The notes beneath the pieces are model-generated. The model did no database searches. It was not told where the DNA came from and was given only the letters and a program-made list of their open reading frames with translations. Both the position numbers and the translations under genes were made by a program. A stretch of DNA of 43,746 nt from SXXH01 sp041165735 (GTDB lineage: Bacteria; Planctomycetota; UBA1135; GCA-002686595), in contig JBKDQQ010000093.1 in assembly GCA_046341775.1 (NCBI GenBank), positions 1 through 43,746 on the forward strand, read 5' to 3'. Positions 1 through 7,520 of this stretch are shown here, piece by piece (position 1 is the stretch's first letter; each line of letters opens with the position of its first letter).

Positions 1-996
1 GAGTGGCGGGCGATGATCGCCCCCTACCAGCAGCCCGACCACGCCAAGGCCGCGTGGCAGGTCGTCAATTCGCACGGGTCGTACTTGCTCGTGTGGCTGG
101 CGATGATCGCGGCGTGGCAAGTGGCGTGGTGGCTCGCGCTGCCGCTGGCCTTCGTCGCGGCGGGACTGCTCGTGCGCATCTTCATCGTGTCCCACGACTG
201 CGGCCACGGCTCGTTCACGCGCTCGCGCGTCGTCAACTCGGTGCTGGGCTTCGTCTCGGGCGTGCTGACCTTCGTGCCGTTCCGCCATTGGACCAGCGAG
301 CACGCCGAGCACCATCGCACCTCCGGGGACCTCGACCGGCGCGGCGTCGGCGACATCTGGACGATGACCCTCGACGAGTACGTGCAAGCCTCGCGCACCC
401 GGCGCGTGCTGTACCGCCTGAGCCGCAACCCCTTCATCCTGTTCGTGCTGGCGCCATTGCCGGTCTTCGTGCTGTACCAGCGCTTCGCCACCAAGGGCGT
501 GCCGTGGCGCGACAGGTTGTCGGTCTGGGCGACGAACATCGCCATCGTGGGCATGATCGCCGGCATGATCTGGGCCGTGGGACTCGTGCCGTTCCTGGTC
601 TTGCAAGGCACAGCCACGCTCGTGTCCGGCGCCGCGGGCATGTGGCTCTTCTACGTCCAGCACCAGCACGAGGACGCGTACTGGCGGCGCACCGGCGAGT
701 GGAACTACACGGCGGCCGCGCTGGTGGGCAGTTCGTTCTACCGGTTGCCGCGCGTGCTGCAGTGGTTCACCGGCAACATCGGCTTCCACCACATCCACCA
801 CCTCGACTCGCGCATCCCGAACTACCACCTCGAGGCGTGCCATCGTTCGCAGCCGCTGTTCCAACGCGTGAAGCCCATGGGCCTGCGCCAGAGCTGGCGC
901 TCGGCCTCGCTCGTCCTGTGGGACGAGGCGCGCGGCAAGCTGGTCGACTTCCGCGAAGCGCGGCGCATCCGCCTGTTGCGCGCGCGCGCCGCTTGA
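1..996 (+). CDS. Fatty acid desaturase, 5'-truncated by window edge
   Basis: Membrane di-iron fatty acid desaturase, expected to insert a double bond into acyl chains at the inner membrane. Numbering from the first in-window Met (base 13), the histidine boxes are HDCGHG at 61-66, HAEHH at 97-101, HQHED at 217-221 and HHIHH at 259-263. Hydrophobic stretches lie at about 25-58, 75-92, 140-156 and 172-212. The reading frame is open to base 1, and the residues before the Met (EWRA) continue the conserved-looking start of such proteins (W-R-x-x-I-x-P-Y). The true start is therefore probably upstream of the window. The gene converges on the queuosine transporter 44 bp away. The exact substrate and regiospecificity cannot be told. 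Confidence 0.9.
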   Translation, partial: EWRAMIAPYQQPDHAKAAWQVVNSHGSYLLVWLAMIAAWQVAWWLALPLAFVAAGLLVRIFIVSHDCGHGSFTRSRVVNSVLGFVSGVLTFVPFRHWTSEHAEHHRTSGDLDRRGVGDIWTMTLDEYVQASRTRRVLYRLSRNPFILFVLAPLPVFVLYQRFATKGVPWRDRLSVWATNIAIVGMIAGMIWAVGLVPFLVLQGTATLVSGAAGMWLFYVQHQHEDAYWRRTGEWNYTAAALVGSSFYRLPRVLQWFTGNIGFHHIHHLDSRIPNYHLEACHRSQPLFQRVKPMGLRQSWRSASLVLWDEARGKLVDFREARRIRLLRARAA

Positions 997-1039
997 CGGG
1001 CGGCACGCGCCGAGCCGCAGCCGCGCGGCGGCCCGGAGG

Positions 1040-1816
1040 CTAGCCCGGATCGGACGGGTGCGCTTCGTGGGCTAGGCGCGAAGCCTCGTCGCGGCCGAGC
1101 CACGCGACCACCAGGCCGCGCACGAGATAGAGGATCGGCGTCAACAAGACCGCGATGGCGAACTTGTAGATGTAGTTCGTCATCGAGACGCGGCCGGCCT
1201 CCGCGGCGGTCATGTGCGGGTCGCCGGCGAGCATCGGCAGCACATGGAACGCGAGGTAGATCACGATCAAGGTGTCGATCAGTTGGCTGACGATGGTGCT
1301 CCCCTGCGCGCGGAGCCAGATCATCCGGCCGCCGGTGCGACGACGCAGCCAACTGAACACGCCCACGTCGATCAACTGGCCGAGCGCGAAGGCGGCGAGG
1401 CTCGCCAGGGTGATCGTCCAGGTGGAGGCGAAGGCCAATTCGTAGGCCGCGTGCGCGGTGGCCGCGTCGACGCCGGGCGTGAAGCTCACGGTAGGCGCCG
1501 CGGCGGCGCCGAGCGCGATGGGCTGCAGCACCAGGTTGACCGCGATCGCGAGCCACGTGAAGGTGCGCACGACGCGCCGGCCGAAGTACTCGTTGACCAC
1601 GTCGGTGAGGACGAAGGTCAACGGGAAGGCGAGGATGCCCGCCGTGGCGACGAAGGTCCCGCCCGGCAGTCCGATGTCCGAGGGTCGCAGCCCGAAGAGG
1701 GTGAACTCCCACAGCTTCGCGCCGAACAAGTTGGCGGCCACGAAGAAGCCGACGAACAGCGCGAGGCAGGCGAGCAGCAGCGTCTCGCGCTTCGATCCGG
1801 CCCGGGTGGCTTGCAT
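1040..1816 (-). CDS. yhhQ: Queuosine precursor transporter (YhhQ/DUF165 family)
   Basis: Inner-membrane importer of the queuosine precursors preQ0/preQ1 by family knowledge. The 258-residue protein has about six hydrophobic segments. It also has the two family hallmarks TDVVNEYFG (residues about 71-79) and the GSTIVSQLIDT segment (about 172-182), which lies in a membrane helix. The ATG start gives MQATRAGSKRETLLL, a short basic leader before the first helix. No queuosine biosynthesis gene is nearby, so it appears to be a stand-alone salvage gene. The 104-bp gap upstream holds one of the recurrent GTCCA-N6-TTGAC palindromes. Confidence 0.88.
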   Translation of the reverse strand: MQATRAGSKRETLLLACLALFVGFFVAANLFGAKLWEFTLFGLRPSDIGLPGGTFVATAGILAFPLTFVLTDVVNEYFGRRVVRTFTWLAIAVNLVLQPIALGAAAAPTVSFTPGVDAATAHAAYELAFASTWTITLASLAAFALGQLIDVGVFSWLRRRTGGRMIWLRAQGSTIVSQLIDTLIVIYLAFHVLPMLAGDPHMTAAEAGRVSMTNYIYKFAIAVLLTPILYLVRGLVVAWLGRDEASRLAHEAHPSDPG

Positions 1817-1882
1817 GCGGGCTGCACTCTATCGAGCCGAAGCGCGCCGCGCCACGGCGCGCGGTCCGCGGCCGGCGCTTGT

Positions 1883-1898
1883 GTCCAGATTTCTTGAC
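1883..1898. repeat. GTCMA-N6-TKGAC palindrome, copy 1
   Basis: GTCCA, six bases (GATTTC), then TTGAC, extendable to TGTCCA...TTGACA at 1882-1899. It sits in the gap between the MshEN-domain gene (ending at 1921) and the transporter (starting at 1816). Read along the minus strand, it directly follows a small GC hairpin (stem 1902-1905 with 1911-1914). Function unknown. Confidence 0.6.
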
Positions 1899-1920
1899 AG
1901 AGCCGGGCCTCGGCGCGCGC

Positions 1921-2625
1921 TCAGAACACGGGCGGCGGCGGCAAGGACACGCCGCCGTCCAACACTTCCGCCACGCCTGCACGGCGCGCCTCGCCGGCGT
2001 GGGCGGGCTTGGCGAGCGGCGCCGGGATCGAGTCCGGATCGAAGGTCGCTTCACCCTCGTCGGCGGCGGCCGCGTGCTCGGCGGGCATGTGGATCGACGC
2101 GTCGGCCGCGTCGAAGAGGTTGTTCCAACTGGACCCCGCGTGGGGCTCCTCGACGGCCCCGCCCAGCGCGGCCTTCATCTCGGATGTGAGGACGCGCTCG
2201 ATCCAGCGGCGGTTGGTCTGCACGCTGCCCACGACAGGCAGGATGGTCAGGTCCGTCATCGCCGCCATCTCCCCGAGCACGTCGGCGGAGACCATGCCCG
2301 GCATCGAGACGGTCAGCACGGAGTTGCAGCGCATCAGGGGCACCAGCCCGTGGTCGGCGAGGAACTGCAGGTCGAGTCCCTTGCGCGCCGCCGGATCTGG
2401 ATCGACCTGGTCGACGGTGAGGAACGGCAAGCCGTAGATCTCGGCCACGAGGCGCGACAACTCCCAATCCGAGACCGTGCTGGAGTTGACCAGCACCTCG
2501 GGCAGGCTGCCGTGGCCTTGTTCCGCGATGTGCACGGCCTCCTGGACCTGCTTCTGGTCGCACACGCCGCGTTCGAGGAGCGCGGAGGCGAGGCGTTGGT
2601 AGTCGAGGCGTTGGCTGGGCTTCAC
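1921..2625 (-). CDS. Stand-alone MshEN / GspE N-terminal domain protein
   Basis: Soluble protein of about 234 residues resembling the N-terminal (MshEN, PF05157) domain of type II secretion and type IV pilus ATPases. It begins QRLDYQRLASALLERG, followed by the pattern ELSRLVAEIYGLPFLTV and a second half with VPLMRCNSVLTVSMPG. In the family this module can bind cyclic di-GMP or act as an adaptor. No GspE ATPase domain follows; the C-terminus is an Ala/Pro-rich tail ending in PPPPVF. I chose the GTG giving VKPSQRLDYQ. A longer frame back to a TTG at 2757 is open but would translate the gyrB terminator hairpin into an Arg/Pro-rich leader. The start is uncertain, with no clear ribosome-binding site. 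Confidence 0.7.
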   Translation of the reverse strand: MKPSQRLDYQRLASALLERGVCDQKQVQEAVHIAEQGHGSLPEVLVNSSTVSDWELSRLVAEIYGLPFLTVDQVDPDPAARKGLDLQFLADHGLVPLMRCNSVLTVSMPGMVSADVLGEMAAMTDLTILPVVGSVQTNRRWIERVLTSEMKAALGGAVEEPHAGSSWNNLFDAADASIHMPAEHAAAADEGEATFDPDSIPAPLAKPAHAGEARRAGVAEVLDGGVSLPPPPVF

Positions 2626-2724
2626 GACGAACGGGCCGCGCCGGAACCGACCGGTGGGGAGCCGCCGGGGAGGGATCGGCACGCACGGGCCCCGGACTGA
2701 ACGCCGAGCGGAGGATTCTTCCCG

Positions 2725-2745
2725 CGGGGCCCTTCGGGGGCCCCG
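2725..2745 (-). terminator. UUCG-type hairpin after gyrB
   Basis: An 8-bp perfect stem (CGGGGCCC at 2725-2732 with GGGCCCCG at 2738-2745) lies 17 bases beyond the gyrB stop. There is no T-tract after it in the minus direction, so it may be a weak terminator or an RNA-stabilising hairpin. Confidence 0.4.
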
Positions 2746-2761
2746 ACCGGCCACCAACCGG

Positions 2762-5197
2762 CTACACGTCGAGGTTGGTCACTTCGAGGGCGTGGTCCTC
2801 GATGTACTTGCGCCGATCCTCGACATCCTCGGACATCAGCGTGGTGAAGATGCGGTCGGCCTGGATCGCGTCCTCGACGCGCACGAGGTAGAGCTTGCGG
2901 CGCGAGGGATCCATGGTGGATTCCCACAACTGGTCGGCGTCCATCTCGCCCAAGCCCTTGTAGCGCTGCACGTCGATGTCGCCCTGCGCGCTCTTCCTCA
3001 TGGCGAGCGACAACTGCACCGGACTCGCGCAGGAGACGGACTCCTTGCCGCCGACGACCTGCCAGGCGATGCCGTCGCGGAACGAGACGCCCTTGGCCTC
3101 GAGGCTGGCGAGCGCGCGGGCGATGTCCTCGGCGTGCGCGGCGTGCGCCACGACCACATCCGCCTCGTCGCGGCCGACGGGGCTGTGGGGGCCGTCGTGG
3201 AGCTTCAACTCGCCGCCGCGCAGTCCGCGCTGCAGTTCGACGAAGTTCTGCTGCTCCGCCAGCGAATCGAACCAGTGGTCGCGGCCGTCGACGCGCGCCC
3301 AATGCGTCGGCAAGCGCGCGCCATCGAAACGCGCCAGCCACTCGTCGGCCGAGATGCGCGCCCACACCGGCAGCGCGTCGCGCGACAGGTCCTCGACGCG
3401 GCGCAGGTCCTCGCCGATCTGGCGCAGCGGCGCGCCCTCGAAGGCCTTGCCGCCCTTCTCGTCGACGAGCGAGAGCGACTCGACGCCGCGCTCGATCATG
3501 ATGCGCTTCAACTCGGCGTCGGTGGTGACGTAGCGCGAGCCCTTCTTCGTCGTCAGCTTGTAGAGCGGCGGCTGCGCGATGTAGAGCCGGCCCGCCTCGA
3601 TGATCTGCGGCATGTGCCGGAAGAAGAACGTGAGCAGCAGCGTGCGGATGTGGCTGCCGTCCACGTCGGCGTCGGTCATGATGATCGTCTTGCCGTAGCG
3701 CAGCTTCGACATGTCGATCTCGTCGCCGATGCCGATGCCGAGCGCGGTGATGATCGTCTTGATCTCCGAGTGCCCGAGCATCTTGTCGAGCCGCGCGCGC
3801 TCGACGTTCAGGATCTTGCCCTTCAAGGGGAGGATCGCCTGGAAGCGCCGGTCCCGGCCGCCCTTGGCCGAGCCGCCTGCGGAGTCGCCCTCCACCAGGT
3901 AGAGCTCGGACTCCTCGAGGTTGCTGCTCTGGCAATCGGCGAGCTTCGTAGGCAGGTCGCCCGAAGCCAACGCGCTCTTCCTCTGCACGAGTTCGCGCGC
4001 GCGCCGCGCCGCCTCGCGCGCCTCCTGCGCGCGCAGGGCCTTCTGGACCAGCGCCTTGGCGATCGCGGGATGCTCCTCCAGGTAGACCTCGAGGTACGGC
4101 GCGACGACGGAATCGACGATGCCCGCGACCTCGCGGTTGCCGAGCTTGTCCTTCGTCTGCCCCTCGAACTGCGGCTCGGGGACCTTGATCGAGAGGATCG
4201 CGGTGAGGCCCTCGCGGAAGTCGTCGCCGGAAGGCATCTCCTGGTTGTCCTTCACCAGCTTGGCCTTCTTGATGTACGCGGTCAGCGAGCGCGTCAAGGC
4301 CGTGCGCAAACCCTGCACGTGCGTGCCGCCGCCGTGCGTGTTGATGTTGTTGACGAAGCCGAAGACCGTCTCGGCGTAGGCGTCCGTGTACTGGAACGCC
4401 ACTTCGACCTCGTACTCGCGATCGGGATACAGCTCGGTCGTGGCGACCTTCTGCAGGTGCACCACGTCGGGGTGCAGCGGCTTGCGGCCGGAGTTGATGT
4501 GCCCGACGAAGGCCTGCAGGCCCTCGGGGTGGTGGTAGACCTCCTTCTGGCCGGTGCGCTCGTCCTCGAGCGTGATCGTCACGCCGCGCGTGCCCATCAA
4601 GTAGGACAGCTCGCGCAGGCGCGTGGCGACGCGATTCCACTCGATCTCCGTGGTGGAGAAGATCTGGGCGTCGGGCTTCCACGACACCGTCGTGCCGCGC
4701 CGATCGCTCTTGCCGAGCTCCTTCAACGGCTTCTTCGTGTCGCCGCGCTCGAAGCCGATCGACCAGCCCTTGCCATCGCGCTCGACGACCACCTCGAGCC
4801 ACTCGGACAAGGCGTTGACGCACGACACGCCCACGCCGTGGAGGCCGCCCGACACCTTGTAGGCGTTCTTGTTGAACTTGCCGCCTGCGTGCAGCTTCGT
4901 CAGCGCGACTTCGACGGCCGGCTTCTTCTCGGTCGGGTGCATGTCGACCGGGATGCCGCGTCCGTCGTCGCGCACGGTCACTCCGCCGTCGGCGCGCAGC
5001 ACGACCCAGCAGTTGCGCGCGTGGCCCGCCAAGGCCTCGTCCATCGAGTTGTCGACCACCTCCCAGATGAGGTGGTGCAGGCCGCGCACATCGGTGTCGC
5101 CGATGTACATCGCGGGGCGCACGCGCACCGCCTGCAGGCCCTCGAGGACCGTGATCGATTGCGCGTCGTAGGCTTGCGGTTGGATCTCGCTGGTCAT
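2762..5197 (-). CDS. gyrB: DNA gyrase subunit B
   Basis: ATPase subunit of DNA gyrase (811 residues), which with GyrA introduces negative supercoils ahead of forks. The N-terminal GHKL ATPase is shown by VRPAMYIGD, EVVDNSMDEA (Bergerat-fold Glu/Asn) and DDGRGIPVD; GGLHGVGVSCVNALS follows. The TOPRIM domain has EGDSAGGSAKGGRDRRFQAI at about 436-455 and a TDADVDGSH metal-binding motif at about 506-514. The C-terminus carries QRYKGLGEMDADQLWES, the usual GyrB end. Relative to the shortest GyrBs there is extra sequence between TOPRIM and C-terminus (about residues 570-700), as in E. coli-length proteins. The ATG start gives MTSEIQPQAYDAQSI. It lies 54 bp downstream of dciA on the same strand, so it is probably co-transcribed with dnaN-dciA. 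Confidence 0.97.
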   Translation of the reverse strand: MTSEIQPQAYDAQSITVLEGLQAVRVRPAMYIGDTDVRGLHHLIWEVVDNSMDEALAGHARNCWVVLRADGGVTVRDDGRGIPVDMHPTEKKPAVEVALTKLHAGGKFNKNAYKVSGGLHGVGVSCVNALSEWLEVVVERDGKGWSIGFERGDTKKPLKELGKSDRRGTTVSWKPDAQIFSTTEIEWNRVATRLRELSYLMGTRGVTITLEDERTGQKEVYHHPEGLQAFVGHINSGRKPLHPDVVHLQKVATTELYPDREYEVEVAFQYTDAYAETVFGFVNNINTHGGGTHVQGLRTALTRSLTAYIKKAKLVKDNQEMPSGDDFREGLTAILSIKVPEPQFEGQTKDKLGNREVAGIVDSVVAPYLEVYLEEHPAIAKALVQKALRAQEAREAARRARELVQRKSALASGDLPTKLADCQSSNLEESELYLVEGDSAGGSAKGGRDRRFQAILPLKGKILNVERARLDKMLGHSEIKTIITALGIGIGDEIDMSKLRYGKTIIMTDADVDGSHIRTLLLTFFFRHMPQIIEAGRLYIAQPPLYKLTTKKGSRYVTTDAELKRIMIERGVESLSLVDEKGGKAFEGAPLRQIGEDLRRVEDLSRDALPVWARISADEWLARFDGARLPTHWARVDGRDHWFDSLAEQQNFVELQRGLRGGELKLHDGPHSPVGRDEADVVVAHAAHAEDIARALASLEAKGVSFRDGIAWQVVGGKESVSCASPVQLSLAMRKSAQGDIDVQRYKGLGEMDADQLWESTMDPSRRKLYLVRVEDAIQADRIFTTLMSEDVEDRRKYIEDHALEVTNLDV

Positions 5198-5251
5198 GTC
5201 GTTCTTTCGCGCTGTGGGTTGGCGCCTCGAGCGCGCCGGGCGCGGGCCGTT

Positions 5252-5644
5252 TCAGCCCTTGCGCTTGTAGACGATCTTGTGGATGCGCTGGTCGCCCAGC
5301 AGTTGGTTGGCCGCGGCCGCGATGCCTTGGCCGGCGAAGGCGTTGAGCTCGGCATGGTGCGCGGCGGAGGAGACCTCCACCACCGCGGTGCCGCGGGTGA
5401 ACTTGACGACGCGCGCGTGGCGGCCGTACTCGGATCCCAGCGCGGCGTGGATGGCGTCGTGGATGGCGCCCTCGCGGCCGCGACGCGCGAGTCCGCTTTC
5501 GCGCCACCACGCCTGGACCGAGTCGCCCAACCTGCGGAACCCCTCGCGAGGCCCCGAGCGGGCGATGATCCTGCGCCGGCGCGCCTCCGCCGAGTACGGC
5601 TGGCGCGCCGAGCACGCGTCGTCGGCGCCGGCGTCCTCGCTCAC
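5252..5644 (-). CDS. dciA: DciA-family (DUF721) replicative helicase loader
   Basis: Protein of 130 residues whose C-terminal half matches the DciA/DUF721 fold: VVKFTRGTAVVEVSSAAHHAELNAF, then ...QLLGDQRIHKIVYKRKG at the end. In the family it interacts with and helps load DnaB, replacing DnaC/DnaI in most bacteria. The N-terminus is basic (AEARRRRIIARSG). The GTG start overlaps the dnaN stop in a GTGA (5641-5644), indicating translational coupling. The gene occupies the place between dnaN and gyrB where recF stands in many genomes. Confidence 0.82.
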   Translation of the reverse strand: MSEDAGADDACSARQPYSAEARRRRIIARSGPREGFRRLGDSVQAWWRESGLARRGREGAIHDAIHAALGSEYGRHARVVKFTRGTAVVEVSSAAHHAELNAFAGQGIAAAANQLLGDQRIHKIVYKRKG

Positions 5645-6777
5645 GCCTCCACCGTGATGGGCATCACGATGTAGATGTAGTTCTCGCCGAGGGTGAACTT
5701 GCCCGGGCTGGTGCGTTCGTTGAACTCGAGCTTCACCAGCGCGCCTTCGGCGTTCTTGAGTCCCTCGAGCACGAAGTCCGGGTTGAAGGCGATCTCCGCC
5801 TGTTCGCCCTTGTAGTCGACGTCCATGCGCGCGCGCGCTCCGCCGCGCCCGACGGATTGGCCGGTCAAGCCCAGATCGCCGGCGGTCAGCTTGAAGCGCA
5901 CGGCACGCGCTTCGGTGCCGGTGACATTGGCGACGAGGCGCAGCTTCTGCGCCAGCGTCTCGCCATCGGCCTCGACATGGTGCGACGACTCGCGCGGGAT
6001 GACGGCCGAGTAGCGCGGGAACTCGCCATCGATCAGTCGCGCGAAGATCTCCGCATTCCTGGTCTTCAAGCCCACCTGGTTGCCGCCGAAGTAGAGCTGC
6101 ACCTGCTCGAGCGGGTCCTCGATGACGCGGCAGAACAGGTGCATGCCCTTCGTGGGGACGATCGCCGGCTTGGGACGATCGACGGGGCGCAGTTCGGCCG
6201 GTGCGGAGGCCATCGCGAGGCGACGACCGTCCGTGGCGACCATCTTGAGGCTGGTGTCGTCCACCTCGGCGAGGACTCCGTGCATCGCGTAGCGGCCGGC
6301 GTCTCGCGCGGCGGCGAAGGCGGTGCGCGACACGAGGCGCGTGAAGGCGCCACCCTGCATGGAAAGCGTCTGCACATCGCCGAAGCTGGCGATGACCGGG
6401 AACTCGTCGGGATCCATCGTGACCAGTTCGCACTGGTCCTCGCCGCCCTGGATCGTGCAGGTCTGGTCCTGCGTGTAGAGGACGACCGACTCGGCGCCGA
6501 GGTCGCGCACGAAGTCCAACGCCACGCGCGACGGCACCACGGCGATGCCGGGCTCGTCGACGCGCACGACACCGGTCTTGCCCTCGCCGCCTTCGCTCGT
6601 GACCGGGATGCGATAGCGGACGGAACATTCGAGGTCCGTTCCGAGGATCTCGATCGCGTCGACGGTGGCGACGAGGCAGACATTCTCGAGCACGGGCTTG
6701 GTGCTCTTGCCGGGGATGACGTTGTTCACGACGGCCAAGCCGTCGCGCAGCTTCGCGCGGTCGCAGGTGATCTTCAT
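5641..6777 (-). CDS. dnaN: DNA polymerase III beta sliding clamp
   Basis: Ring-shaped processivity clamp (378 residues) for DNA polymerase III. The protein opens MKITCDRAKLRDGLAVVNNV and has the three-domain clamp pattern, including ILGTDLECSVRYRIPV, MVATDGRRLAMA and the C-terminal NYIYIVMPITVEA. The frame is open further upstream, but that extension translates the GATGAAGAT repeats into Asp/Glu and is not conserved-looking. The ATG at 6777 is the family start. It follows the 743-bp dnaA-dnaN gap and heads the dnaN-dciA-gyrB run. Confidence 0.96.
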   Translation of the reverse strand: MKITCDRAKLRDGLAVVNNVIPGKSTKPVLENVCLVATVDAIEILGTDLECSVRYRIPVTSEGGEGKTGVVRVDEPGIAVVPSRVALDFVRDLGAESVVLYTQDQTCTIQGGEDQCELVTMDPDEFPVIASFGDVQTLSMQGGAFTRLVSRTAFAAARDAGRYAMHGVLAEVDDTSLKMVATDGRRLAMASAPAELRPVDRPKPAIVPTKGMHLFCRVIEDPLEQVQLYFGGNQVGLKTRNAEIFARLIDGEFPRYSAVIPRESSHHVEADGETLAQKLRLVANVTGTEARAVRFKLTAGDLGLTGQSVGRGGARARMDVDYKGEQAEIAFNPDFVLEGLKNAEGALVKLEFNERTSPGKFTLGENYIYIVMPITVEA

Positions 6778-6842
6778 GGTTGTACGCGGGGGAGGAGAGG
6801 GTTCGTCCTTCCACGAGCGTGGCGCGTTCCTGTCTGTAGAGA

Positions 6843-6873
6843 GATGAAGATCCATATCTTCATCATCTTCATC
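6843..6873. repeat. GATGAAGAT tandem/inverted repeats upstream of dnaN
   Basis: One copy of GATGAAGAT (6843-6851) is followed after four bases by two perfect tandem copies in inverse orientation, ATCTTCATC at 6856-6864 and 6865-6873. They lie 66-96 bp upstream of the dnaN start. This could be an operator for dnaN or an origin element; the sequence alone does not decide. Confidence 0.55.
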
Positions 6874-7060
6874 TAGGGCGGTGCGTTTCGTGGAGAACGT
6901 GCAGGTTGGCGAGCGCAAGTCCCTTCGGTGGCAAGGTTCGCGACGTCGCCGTGGCGGTGGAGCAAGCAGTTGTGACGGTGGAGACTCCGTGGATGGCGCG
7001 CAGGTTGTGCACGACGATCCACCAAGGTTCGCGACGAGACACGCGCGGCGCGTGGAGCAC

Positions 7061-7086
7061 CGTGGACAACCTCAGGGTTGTCCACA
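7061..7086. promoter_or_regulatory. Inverted pair of DnaA-box-like nonamers
   Basis: CGTGGACAA (7061-7069, one change from TGTGGACAA) faces TTGTCCACA (7078-7086). The core is a perfect 9-bp inverted repeat, GTGGACAAC (7062-7070) with GTTGTCCAC (7077-7085), separated by six bases. This matches the DnaA recognition family TTWTNCACA, and its place beside dnaA fits an initiator-binding site. Confidence 0.6.
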
Positions 7087-7386
7087 GCGAAGGCACGGCC
7101 ACGGGAGTTCGACGCGCAACGCAGGAGCCAAGGAGCGCAGGCCCTGGAAGGCGCGGGAAACCGGCGCAGGAAGGTGGTTTCGACCACCCGGAACGCAGGC
7201 CTACGGCCAACCAAGCCAGGGGCTGAATTCTAGCTGAAATCGAAGGCGGAATACAGGTTGACGGAGGATGAATAAACCGACGGAAGTTCTGACTAATTAT
7301 CGAACTATAAAATGAAGACTCGAACACTTCGGGGCTGCGAGCAGGCCGCGTCGAAGGGCGCAATTCCGGCCTTCATCCGACGCCAT

Positions 7387-7403
7387 CGAGCACGGTGTGC
7401 TCG
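7387..7403 (-). terminator. Small hairpin downstream of dnaA
   Basis: CGAGCAC (7387-7393) and GTGCTCG (7397-7403) form a perfect 7-bp stem with a 3-base loop, 118 bp after the dnaA stop on the transcribed strand. There is no clear T-run, so it is only a possible terminator. Confidence 0.3.
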
Positions 7404-7520
7404 TTCATGACACAGGCCGCGTGGCAGGCCTTCCCAGCACCCCAGCACGCCGCGGCGAGGTCGCGGCGCAACGCCCCCTCGCCGGCTCGAACGCGCGCTC
7501 GACTCGGGCGTGGCGCCAGT

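Larger units (their letters stand above)
6778..7520. other. Candidate chromosomal origin (oriC) between dnaA and dnaN
   Basis: This 743-bp gap has no credible gene. It holds a conspicuous AT-rich island (about 7224-7320) in an otherwise GC-rich region, suitable as an unwinding element. It also holds an inverted pair of DnaA-box-like nonamers (7061-7086, including a consensus-like TTGTCCACA), a UUCG hairpin (GGTGGT 7173-7178 with ACCACC 7183-7188) and the GATGAAGAT repeats near dnaN. Origins commonly lie beside dnaA or between dnaA and dnaN. Only one perfect box was found by eye, so the assignment is inference. Confidence 0.55.

Noticed and set aside
2654..5674. Very long open frame (about 1000 codons) antisense to gyrB
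   Set aside because: It mirrors gyrB codons in a GC-rich genome, is Arg/Ala/Asp-rich without domain motifs, and gyrB is unmistakable on the other strand. Similar shadows opposite or beside gyrA (35559-39104, 35665-38724) and across 31525-35625 and 40999-43695 were dropped for the same reason.
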